Below, one piece after another: positions 9,836-18,236 of a stretch of DNA of 64,000 nucleotides (position 1 is its first letter; each line of letters opens with the position of its first letter). The notes under the pieces are model-generated. The model was given only the letters and a program-made list of their open reading frames with translations, made no database searches and was not told the DNA's origin. Source of the DNA: Bradyrhizobium icense (GTDB taxonomy: Bacteria; Pseudomonadota; Alphaproteobacteria; Rhizobiales; Xanthobacteraceae); contig NZ_CP016428.1 of NCBI RefSeq assembly GCF_001693385.1, positions 6,758,001-6,822,000 of the forward strand, in the 5' to 3' direction. The translations under genes and the position numbers were made by a program.

Positions 9836-9907
9836 GGGTGCCCCCGTTGCTTTGTACGAATGCCAAGCGCAAACGAAATCTATCCCGACATCTACAGCTT
9901 CACAAGC

Positions 9908-12900
9908 TCACCCCCAGAAACGCATCTCCATCGCGTCTGCCAGTGAATTGGAGATGCTGCGGTGGTGCTCTGCATTCGACTTCTGATGGCTAAGATCGAA
10001 CACGTTGGCCAGCCCCTTATGGCAGTTCGCTTGTAGCGGCCGCATGCCTAATTCCTCAGCAAGCGTTAGGCCTTGAGTAAGCCAACTCTTCGCATCATCT
10101 AGGTTTCCCCGATACAGATCCACCTCGCCCAGCATCCGCAGCGAATAAGCCTCGTTTGCCCGCTCCTCATGTTTGCGGGCCAGTTCGAGCCCACGCGTGG
10201 CCGCCTTTAGCGCCTCGCCCTCCCGACCGAGTGAAAGGTAAGCCTCGCTGACGTAAGCCAAACGCAGCGAGTGACGGGCGACGAACCCCTTTGACTCCGC
10301 GACCTCGATACTCTGCTCCAGAATTGGAATCCCCTCGTTCGCCCGGCCGGCTAGAGCAAGGGCGTAACCAAAATGCAATGCAACGTAGGCAAAGCCGACG
10401 GGACTATCTGCAAACGCGCCGGCTGCCAGCGCGCGTTCGAACGAGCGTAGGGCGCGTCGCAAATTCCCCTGTCGCAAGGCGACGACACCGAGACCGAGAT
10501 GCGCATAACCGCAACTGAAGGGATGACGGGCATTTTCGGCGATGCGAAGGGCATCTTCGCCGATATTGAAGGCTTCGGAAAATTGTCCGGTATCGGCCAA
10601 GCCCCATGCGATAAAGCTACGCGAGAACGCGGCGGGCAGGACAAACATCCCGAAGCGCTGGCTCGCCAGGCTGCCTTCCAACTGGGCAGCATTCCAACCG
10701 AAATGTTCGCGAGCCTTCTTGTAGTCTCCGCGGGTGTGGTGCGCCAATCCGAGCGGCAAATTGGTCACGACCTGGAGAGGCAAATCCGACTCCGCGGCGG
10801 CAAGAGCCCGCTCTCCAGCCTCGATCGACTCCCTGTATCGACCCAGCATCCAGAATTGTTCGGTCAAATAGGACTGCACCCATCCGTTGCGCTGCCTGTC
10901 TCCGATCCGATCCGCCAGTTGTTCAGCTTCGCGCAGACGAGAAGCGATTCGGTTGCGATCTCCGAGCGGTTGCAGCACATTGCGAATGTCGAATCGGATA
11001 TCGATCGACTTCTGGATGGTCTCCCTGCTTTGCGGCAATCCAGCCAGCGCGTCGAGCGCTTGCTCGAAGAGTATTACAGCTTCAGGATAAGCTTCTCGAT
11101 CCGCAGCCTTCGTTCCCGCTTGGCGCAGATACGTTACTGCCTTCTCCTGAAGCCCGCCACGTAGCGCATGATCTGCCAGGCGCTCAACATGCTCGCCTAT
11201 GCGGCCAGCATAAATCCTTTCTATCGCAAGAACGACGCGCTGATGAATGTCGCGGCGCCTCTCGCTGCGCAGGCCTCCGTAGGCGACATCGTGGGTGAGA
11301 GCGTGCTTGAAGGAAAATTGAAGATCAGGAAACAACTGGGTGGGAAACACAAATTCGGCCGTCTGCAAATTGTTGAGGACTCCCCGGAGTTCGCTGTCGG
11401 GAAGACTACTTATTTCTTTCAGCAGCGAGAACGGAACGTCGTGTCCAATGACCGCCGCTTCCTGCAGCAACCTCTTCTCGGCTTTTGCCAGCGCATCGAT
11501 ACGCGCGGCTAGAACGGCCTGTACGGTAGGTGGTATTTCGTTTCCCGAAATAGCCTTAACCATCCTGTAGTTCTGTCGCGATCCCTCTAGAAGCTTTCGA
11601 TCTACCAGCGTTCGAACGAGTTCTTCTACGAAGAATGGATTCCCGCCAGCACGATCAAGGACAAAGCTTTTTACGCTTTCGAGTGCCGGATCAGATCCCA
11701 GAAGCGAGTGCAGAAGCGTGGTGAGGCTTGTGCTCTGAAGAGGTTCAAGACGCAGGTTGCGGTAATTCGGCCGTCCCTTCCACCCGTCATCGAATTCCGG
11801 ACGGTAGGTTACCAATAGCAACAAGCGCGCATCGCTTGCATTGACGACGATTTCGTTCAAAAGGCCCAAGGTAAGAGAGTCGTTCCAGTGCAGATCCTCG
11901 AAAACTGCCACGACGGGCTGCACGTTGTTTTCACGTAACAGCAATCTGGTAATTGCCTGGTAAGTGTGCTGTCGGTGCTGGAGCGGATCCAGCGCTTGGA
12001 ATGGATGACCTGCATCCAATGCGTCCAACAAATCCAGCAACGGCGGGATAACGTCCTGCAGCGAGGGATCGAGTGCCAGAATCTTTTCTGTCACCTTCTC
12101 GCGGATCGACTTGGCGTTGTCGCGCTGACTGATCTTGAAATAATAGTGCCGGAGCAATTCGATCACCGGCAGATACGATGCCGCATGGCCGTATGAAGCC
12201 GAATTTGTTTCGAGAACCAGGCAGTCTTCGGTCCGGGATGAATGAACAAATTCATGAACCAGGCGAGATTTGCCCATTCCCGGCTCTCCGACGACTGCCA
12301 CGACTTGGCCATGACCGCCACGGGCGTGATCCAGCGCCTGGGTGAGTCGCTGAATTTCCAGTTCGCGACCGACAAAGGGCGTCAACCCGCGCGAGGCGGC
12401 GGCCTGCAATTTTGTCCGCTCGAAGCCGCCTTCGGTGATCTCGAAGACTTCAACCGATTGCGCAAGCCCTTTTATCGTCATTTCGCCGAGCGACTTGGCT
12501 TCGACGTATCCCTCAACGAGCCGAATGGTATCGGCCGCGGCGAGCACAGAGCCCGGCATCGCCATTTGTTCCATGCGGGATGCCAGATGGGCCGTCTGTC
12601 CGACGACCGTGTAGTCCATGTAGAGATCGTTGTTGATTGAGGAGACGACAATCTCTCCGGAGTTGATACCGACGCGGATCGTGATTGGTGCTCCGTGAAC
12701 GCGGCGGATCTCTTCCGCATAGCGGGCAATCGTCTGCTGCATTCTGAGGGCTGCATAACATGCGCGCACCGCATGATCTTCATGCGCGAGCGGGGCTCCG
12801 AACAGCGCCATGATGCCGTCCCCCATGACCCTGTTCACCATACCTTCATAATGATGGACGGCTTCGAGCATGTGATCGAGAACGGGATCGAGGAGCTTCT

Positions 12901-13237
12901 GTGCTTCCTCAGGGTCGCGATCTGCTATTATTCTGAGAGATCCGACGATGTCGGCAAACAGCACGGTGACTTGTTTGCGTTCCCCCTCAAGATCGCGTTT
13001 CGTCGTCATTATCCTGACGGCGAGATGTTTTGGAGTATAGTTGTCAGGTGACAAGAAGCGGTTTACCGCTCGATGTTCTTCGCCAAGTCCGATTGGATGG
13101 GCGCATTGGGAACAGAATTTGGCTCCCGATGACACGAAGCTACCACAATGAGGACAGCCGCGCTCGAAAGGAGCGGCACACTGCTCGCAGAACTTCGCTT
13201 CAGGCCGATTGTCGTGTTCGCACCTGGGACACTTCAT
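9908..13237 (-). CDS. zinc-ribbon / class III nucleotide cyclase / AAA ATPase / TPR protein
   Basis: 1109 residues. Order of parts: two CxxC zinc-ribbon pairs (residues 3-46); a class III cyclase domain (about 85-265) with both metal aspartates, D96 in LFADIVG and D140 in GDGIMALFG; an AAA/STAND-type ATPase with Walker A GEPGMGKS (about 315-322) and a Walker B-like VAVFEDLHWND; then about 400 residues of TPR-like helices. This domain set is common as paralogues in bradyrhizobia and is thought to couple protein sensing to cAMP. The transition-state Asn of the cyclase (usual VNxAxR) is replaced by His217 (AHLASR), while R221 is kept, so cyclase activity is uncertain. Confidence 0.85.
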   Translation of the reverse strand: MKCPRCEHDNRPEAKFCEQCAAPFERGCPHCGSFVSSGAKFCSQCAHPIGLGEEHRAVNRFLSPDNYTPKHLAVRIMTTKRDLEGERKQVTVLFADIVGSLRIIADRDPEEAQKLLDPVLDHMLEAVHHYEGMVNRVMGDGIMALFGAPLAHEDHAVRACYAALRMQQTIARYAEEIRRVHGAPITIRVGINSGEIVVSSINNDLYMDYTVVGQTAHLASRMEQMAMPGSVLAAADTIRLVEGYVEAKSLGEMTIKGLAQSVEVFEITEGGFERTKLQAAASRGLTPFVGRELEIQRLTQALDHARGGHGQVVAVVGEPGMGKSRLVHEFVHSSRTEDCLVLETNSASYGHAASYLPVIELLRHYYFKISQRDNAKSIREKVTEKILALDPSLQDVIPPLLDLLDALDAGHPFQALDPLQHRQHTYQAITRLLLRENNVQPVVAVFEDLHWNDSLTLGLLNEIVVNASDARLLLLVTYRPEFDDGWKGRPNYRNLRLEPLQSTSLTTLLHSLLGSDPALESVKSFVLDRAGGNPFFVEELVRTLVDRKLLEGSRQNYRMVKAISGNEIPPTVQAVLAARIDALAKAEKRLLQEAAVIGHDVPFSLLKEISSLPDSELRGVLNNLQTAEFVFPTQLFPDLQFSFKHALTHDVAYGGLRSERRRDIHQRVVLAIERIYAGRIGEHVERLADHALRGGLQEKAVTYLRQAGTKAADREAYPEAVILFEQALDALAGLPQSRETIQKSIDIRFDIRNVLQPLGDRNRIASRLREAEQLADRIGDRQRNGWVQSYLTEQFWMLGRYRESIEAGERALAAAESDLPLQVVTNLPLGLAHHTRGDYKKAREHFGWNAAQLEGSLASQRFGMFVLPAAFSRSFIAWGLADTGQFSEAFNIGEDALRIAENARHPFSCGYAHLGLGVVALRQGNLRRALRSFERALAAGAFADSPVGFAYVALHFGYALALAGRANEGIPILEQSIEVAESKGFVARHSLRLAYVSEAYLSLGREGEALKAATRGLELARKHEERANEAYSLRMLGEVDLYRGNLDDAKSWLTQGLTLAEELGMRPLQANCHKGLANVFDLSHQKSNAEHHRSISNSLADAMEMRFWG

Positions 13238-13425
13238 CTGAACCGTCAGTTAAGCGGTTAGTATGCGACGTGATATCCTACTTCGCCAAACCGCATACAA
13301 CAACCGGGAAGCGAGATCGCATGCGCTTGCTGACTGTATTGCGACTGGTAGGTCCTCTCCCAGCTTACAGGCCGCTCCTGCCGACCCGTGCACGTTGAGT
13401 GATAACACGAATGCTATCTTAACGG

Positions 13426-14406
13426 TTAAGAACTCCGCCGCTTCCAGCGCTGGGCATTGACCGCGCCGACCGGCACGTCGCCCGCAACAATGGCTTCGAC
13501 CTGCCGCACCGTCTCCAGAGACTGGCTCTCGATCGCCGGCGGGGTCAGGCCGCCGATATGCGGGGTGGCGATGACGTTCGGCAAGCTTGCGAGCTCCGGC
13601 GATGGCATCTGGTCCAGTGCGCGGCCGACATCCATTGCGGCGCCGGCGATGCGGTTCTCGCGGAGCGCCGCTGCCAAAGCTGCCTCGTCGACGAGGTTGC
13701 CGCGCGACAGGTTGATGAAGAAGGCGTGCGGCTGCATGCGGGCCAGCGCCGCCTGCCCGATCAGATTTTCGGTCTGCTCGTTGGCGACCGCCAGGCAGAC
13801 GACATAGTCGGAACGATCAAGCAGTTCGTCGAGCGGCACATGCCGGATCGCGGCGTCGCTCACCGTCGCAAAGGGATCGGCGACCATGATCTCCATGCCG
13901 AGCACCTTGGCGATATCAGCCAGGTAACGGCCGATGCTGCCATAGCCGATGATGCCGAGGCGGCTGCCGGCCAGTTGCCGGCCCATGATGATCTCAGGCT
14001 TGCGCCCGGCATGGTAGTCGGCGGTCGCGCGTGACACGCCGCGCGACAGATCGACCATGAAGCCGAGCGCGAGTTCGGCAACCGATTGAACGAAGCCGGG
14101 TCCCGCCCGCGTGACCAGAACGCCGGAGGCCGAAGCAGCGTCAACGTCGATGTTGCGGATGTCGACGGCGCAGCGAACGAAGGCGCGCAATCGTGGCAGC
14201 GCCGGAAATATCTCGCCCGGGCCCGCGGTGAGCCGGTCGGCCACGATGATGTCGACATCGCGGGCCGCCGCGATCAGGCCGGCGGCGTCGAGCGCATCGC
14301 CAGCTTCATGCAGCTTCACCTGCGCGATGGCTTGCAGCCCGTTGAGGCTGCGCGCGCCGTAATACTGGGCGCGGGACTGCGGCGTATGGGTCAGGAGGAC
14401 TTTCAA
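13426..14406 (-). CDS. D-isomer-specific 2-hydroxyacid dehydrogenase family protein
   Basis: 326 residues with the NAD-binding motif GYGSIGRYLADIAKVLGM and the following acidic residue (VADP). The catalytic Arg is in NLSRGNLVDE and the catalytic His in ATPHIGGLTP. The usual DVFE segment that carries the catalytic Glu reads DVGRALDQMPSP here, so the triad looks incomplete or rearranged. The start is TTG 14406 (MKVLLTHTP), with AGGAAG about 10 bases upstream; no ATG gives a full first beta strand. It may act on a 2-keto/2-hydroxy acid or be a serine-pathway paralogue; the substrate is not predictable. Confidence 0.85.
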   Translation of the reverse strand: MKVLLTHTPQSRAQYYGARSLNGLQAIAQVKLHEAGDALDAAGLIAAARDVDIIVADRLTAGPGEIFPALPRLRAFVRCAVDIRNIDVDAASASGVLVTRAGPGFVQSVAELALGFMVDLSRGVSRATADYHAGRKPEIIMGRQLAGSRLGIIGYGSIGRYLADIAKVLGMEIMVADPFATVSDAAIRHVPLDELLDRSDYVVCLAVANEQTENLIGQAALARMQPHAFFINLSRGNLVDEAALAAALRENRIAGAAMDVGRALDQMPSPELASLPNVIATPHIGGLTPPAIESQSLETVRQVEAIVAGDVPVGAVNAQRWKRRSS

Positions 14407-14508
14407 CGCGGAACGGCTTCCTATCGATCGCCGGCCAATGCAGCGCCCAAGGCCGGCCCATCTATCGCCAAATCGCCCTCGCGGGCAAGGCGGCGGGACC
14501 GCGTTGGA

Positions 14509-16551
14509 CTACTTGGACCGGGCGATCGTCGTTCCGTCCCAATCTTCGCCGGCCGGGTTTTCGAGCTGCTGCCTGCAGCGTTCGATCATCGTCGTCGACG
14601 CTGCATCGTGCTCGCGGATTTCCAGCACCTTCTCGAACGCGCCGATCGCAGCCCGGAAGTCCCGCGCACGCCAGGCGGCCAGGCCGGCCTCGTATGAAGC
14701 CACCCAGGCGGGTGCGCCGACATCGTCGGCCATATCGAGCAATTCATAAATCTGCAATCCACCCGCACGGCCATAGACCGCCAGCCGGTCGAGTTCGCGA
14801 ACCACGACGCGGTCGCCGGCGAGCCTTCGCGTTTCGGGGCCGATGATGATCGTGGAGCCGTAGGTCTTGTTGGTGCTCTCCAGCCGGCTCGCAATATTCA
14901 CGGCATCGCCGATCACCGTGTAGTTCAGCCGCACCTCGGATCCGATGTTGCCGACCAGCATGTCGCCGGAGTTGATGCCAATGCGGATCCTGACCGGCTG
15001 GCCGTGGTCGTCGATGAGACCCGCCTCTTCCACCGCGCGCCGGCACGCCAAGGCCGCCCGGCAGCAATCGACGGCATGATCGGGATTGGGCACCGGCGCA
15101 CCCCAGAACGCCATCACGGCATCGCCGATGAATTTGTCGATGGTGCCGTTCTGGTTTTGAATCTGCAGCGAGACGCAATCGAAATAGCGCGACAGCAGCG
15201 GGATGATGCGGTCGCCAAGCCGCTCCGACATGCCGGTGAAGCCGGCGAGATCGATGAACATCACGCTCATCGGCCGCACCGCGCCGCCAAGCCGCGCGCC
15301 GTTGCCGTCGCTGATCAGCCGCTTCACGAGGTCGGCGGGGATGTATTTGCGGAACGCGGCAAGCCCCTGCGCCATGTCGCCGATGGCACCCGAAAGATTC
15401 CCGATCTCGGTCAGCCGCGACGGATGCCGCCGCACCTTGTCGAGGTCAAAACGCTCGACATGCCTGATCTCGTTGACCACCTTGATCAGGGGAGCGGCGA
15501 TCAGGCGCTGGGCAAGCCATGCCGACAGCACGCCAGCGAGAACGATCAAGACCGCAAGCCCGATCAGCAAATTCCGGATCGTCATCTGCACCGGTCCGAG
15601 AAATTCCGATTCCGGCACCACCGTCACCAGCGACCAGCCCGGAAACGAAATCGGCGTGATCACCGCCTGATAGGCCTTGCCGTCCCGCGTCACCGTCGTA
15701 TTGAACGGCTGCCCCTCGCCGGGTTCGTAGGCGCTGCCGGCGTTTCGGATCGCATCGACCGCGACCGGAAACAGCGGATGATCGGTCTTCAGCGCCACCA
15801 GTTCGCTGGCATCGGGATCGGGCGAGGCCACCACCTTGCCGTCCCGCTCGAGAATGAAAGCGCCCGCCGACTTGCCGACCGTGAGCTGCGACAGGAAATT
15901 CGAGACGCGAGTCAGCTCGATGATGATCGCAACGACGCCGGCCGGTTTGCGATCGATTTCGATCGGGGCCGAAAAGGCCGCCGCCAGCCGCTCCCCGCGC
16001 GGATGCGTCGTCAGCGTCGACCAGTGTTCGTCGTTGGTCTCTTTGGCGACCCGAAACCATTCCTGCTCCGTCACGGAATAGTCGGTGTCTTCGAACCAGC
16101 TCCCCTTGAGCCGAAGATCGTTGCCGACGAGTTCGTAGCGATTGATGCGCAAATTGCGGTCGGGCGTGATCTCGAGCATTTCGATGACGTCGTTGCCGAG
16201 CTTGTGTCCGGCAAAGAACGAGCCGTCCGGCCATCCAAACGCCACCCAGGAAATCGTCGGTTGCGACAGCAACTGCGAGCGGAAAACGATCTCGCGTTTT
16301 CGGGCGTCGTGCGGATCGAACACTTTCTCCGCCAGCAGCGTTCGCACCGCCGTCATCGACGACCGCGCCTCCGTCGTGACCGACTGCAGTTCGTCGCTGA
16401 CCGCCGATACGATCTGGTCGTTGATGGTGCTGGCGAGCGTCTGGCTGACCTGATGGGCGGTGCGCCACCACAAAAGATGCACGCCGACGGCGCTGACGAC
16501 GATCGACGTCAGCACGAGGGCGGAAATGGCGCTGCGGATGCCAAGGCGCAT
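14509..16551 (-). CDS. membrane sensor adenylate/guanylate cyclase (dCache-HAMP-cyclase)
   Basis: 680 residues. A first membrane helix (about 8-30) is followed by a ~290-residue periplasmic dCache-like sensor, a second helix (about 327-350), a HAMP region (about 351-405) and a C-terminal class III cyclase (about 430-600). The catalytic set is complete: metal aspartates in MFIDLAGF and GDAVMAFWG, and the Asn/Arg pair in GDAVNIASR. After the cyclase there is a short TPR-like tail. It should turn an extracytoplasmic signal into cAMP (or cGMP). It is divergent from ccdA with about 198 bp between them. Confidence 0.9.
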   Translation of the reverse strand: MRLGIRSAISALVLTSIVVSAVGVHLLWWRTAHQVSQTLASTINDQIVSAVSDELQSVTTEARSSMTAVRTLLAEKVFDPHDARKREIVFRSQLLSQPTISWVAFGWPDGSFFAGHKLGNDVIEMLEITPDRNLRINRYELVGNDLRLKGSWFEDTDYSVTEQEWFRVAKETNDEHWSTLTTHPRGERLAAAFSAPIEIDRKPAGVVAIIIELTRVSNFLSQLTVGKSAGAFILERDGKVVASPDPDASELVALKTDHPLFPVAVDAIRNAGSAYEPGEGQPFNTTVTRDGKAYQAVITPISFPGWSLVTVVPESEFLGPVQMTIRNLLIGLAVLIVLAGVLSAWLAQRLIAAPLIKVVNEIRHVERFDLDKVRRHPSRLTEIGNLSGAIGDMAQGLAAFRKYIPADLVKRLISDGNGARLGGAVRPMSVMFIDLAGFTGMSERLGDRIIPLLSRYFDCVSLQIQNQNGTIDKFIGDAVMAFWGAPVPNPDHAVDCCRAALACRRAVEEAGLIDDHGQPVRIRIGINSGDMLVGNIGSEVRLNYTVIGDAVNIASRLESTNKTYGSTIIIGPETRRLAGDRVVVRELDRLAVYGRAGGLQIYELLDMADDVGAPAWVASYEAGLAAWRARDFRAAIGAFEKVLEIREHDAASTTMIERCRQQLENPAGEDWDGTTIARSK

Positions 16552-16749
16552 ACAGGGGTCCCGATGACGGTCTGATTACCGCCATACGGGACCATACCAG
16601 CGTCTGTTTCGCCGGCGAGGCAATTTCGGCGCCCCGGACACGGCTCTGTGACCGAAGGTGAGCCGTAATGACGACGAAACTTATCGATTGCCTGTTCCGT
16701 ACAACCGAAGACGGCGCTATGCCTTGCGGCAGTTCTCGAAGGTCATGCA

Positions 16750-17547
16750 ATGCACGATGTTTCCATCCCGGCGGCCCTGATTGCCGGTCTCGTCAGTTTC
16801 CTTTCGCCCTGCGTGCTGCCGCTGGTGCCGCCCTATCTGGTCTATCTCACCGGCGCGACCATCGAGCATGTCGCTAGCAAGGAGACGATGCAAACCTCCA
16901 AGCGCGCAGTGATGGCTGCGGCGCTGATGTTCGTGCTGGGCTTCTCCACTATCTTTGTCACTCTAGGCGCTACCGCGAGCTTTATTGGTCGGGGGTTACG
17001 CGATCTACGTGTCGCGTACCTCCATAAGGTTACAGAGATTCAGACTGCGTTGGGCTTCAATCTTCCATTCCCGGACGATCCGTTCGCGTTCTTAGCCGGC
17101 ATCGTGATCATCATCATGGGCCTGCACTTCCTCGGCCTGACCCGGATCGGACTGTTGATGCGCGAAGGCCGGATGCCGATGCCGAAACCGGTCGGCCTCT
17201 GGGGCGCCTATGCCATGGGGCTGGCCTTCGCCTTCGGCTGGACCCCCTGCATCGGGCCCATTCTGGCGGCGATCCTGTCGATTGCGGCCGCCGAGGCCAC
17301 CGTGACCAAGGGCGCCGGCCTGCTTGCGGTCTATTCCGCCGGGCTGGGAATCCCGTTCCTGCTGGCAGCCTTCATGATCGAGCAGTTCTCCTCGCTGTTT
17401 GCGCGGATGAAGCGGCATCTCGCCAAGGTCGAGCATGCCATGGGAATCCTGATGGTGATCACCGGCATCGGCTTCCTGACCGGCGCTGTTACCAGTGTCA
17501 GCATTTGGCTCTTGGAGACTTTCCCCGCACTGCAAAATTTCGGTTAG
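16750..17547 (+). CDS. ccdA: cytochrome c biogenesis protein CcdA (DsbD-type thiol reductant carrier)
   Basis: 265 residues, multi-spanning. The two redox Cys motifs of the family are present: SFLSPCVLPLVPP near the N-terminus and FGWTPCIGPILAAIL in the fourth segment. CcdA passes electrons from cytoplasmic thioredoxin to periplasmic thiol proteins. An unusual segment lies between the third segment and AGIVIIIMGLHFLG (about residues 78-112, GLRDLRVAYLHKVTEIQTAL onward). It is longer than I expect for this loop, and its codons are visibly AT-richer than the rest of the gene. The next genes are doxX and an exported thioredoxin-like protein, which fits a periplasmic thiol-redox role. Confidence 0.9.
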   Translation: MHDVSIPAALIAGLVSFLSPCVLPLVPPYLVYLTGATIEHVASKETMQTSKRAVMAAALMFVLGFSTIFVTLGATASFIGRGLRDLRVAYLHKVTEIQTALGFNLPFPDDPFAFLAGIVIIIMGLHFLGLTRIGLLMREGRMPMPKPVGLWGAYAMGLAFAFGWTPCIGPILAAILSIAAAEATVTKGAGLLAVYSAGLGIPFLLAAFMIEQFSSLFARMKRHLAKVEHAMGILMVITGIGFLTGAVTSVSIWLLETFPALQNFG

Positions 17548-17681
17548 CCCCGTAACAAGCGGACCGGCATCAACGAAACTCCTCTCAGGACCAGACTGCC
17601 GCCACCGCGGCCGCGACGTTTTCCGCGCGAAGAGGCCGCAGGTCGCGGTTTCACGTCGCCAAAGTACTTGAAGGGGGCCGC

Positions 17682-18146
17682 ATGTATTCCACCGTCAATC
17701 TCCTCATCCTGTTGCCGGCGCAGATCGCCTCGCATTTTTCCTGGGCTGGCCCCCTCATCATGCGGCTCATCGTCGGTTACACCTTCATGCTGGCGGGTTG
17801 GGGCAAGCTCACCCACCTGGAGCAGGTGACCGAAAACTTTGCCGGCTGGGGCATCCCTTTCCCGGCAATCCTCACCCCCTTCGTCTCCGGCGTCGAATTC
17901 TGCGGCGGCGCCATGCTGATCCTCGGCCTGTTCACGCGAATTCCGGCCGCGATGCTGGCGGTGGTCATGGTCGTCGCCATCAAGTCGGCGAAATGGGGCG
18001 ACGTCGATTCGCTGGAGACGCTGCTCGGCTTCGAGGAAGCGACCTACTTCGCCGGCTTCATGTGGCTTGCGATTGCCGGCCCCGGCGCAGTGTCACTCGA
18101 CCGGTTGCTGGTGAATGCCAGCGGTCAGCCCAAAGCTTCAACCTGA
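17682..18146 (+). CDS. DoxX family membrane protein
   Basis: 154 residues, four membrane segments, with the DoxX family hallmark MRLIVGYTFMLAGWGKL and the following GIPFPAILTPFVSGVEFCGG, LILGLFTR. AAGGGGG precedes the ATG. DoxX-like proteins often travel with DUF692/DUF2063 bufferin genes (as in the gold-induced gig operons) and with thiol-redox genes. Here it lies between ccdA and a thioredoxin-like gene and about 2.3 kb before the bufferin precursors. A role in membrane redox or copper stress is an inference from this context. Confidence 0.85.
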   Translation: MYSTVNLLILLPAQIASHFSWAGPLIMRLIVGYTFMLAGWGKLTHLEQVTENFAGWGIPFPAILTPFVSGVEFCGGAMLILGLFTRIPAAMLAVVMVVAIKSAKWGDVDSLETLLGFEEATYFAGFMWLAIAGPGAVSLDRLLVNASGQPKAST

Positions 18147-18236
18147 CCCTCACAATCACGTGACATCGGCTAATGCTTGAGCCGTGATCGCGCCGCCTGC
18201 GTAGCTGGAGAGAACGCCACGCTTCCGGGAGCTACC

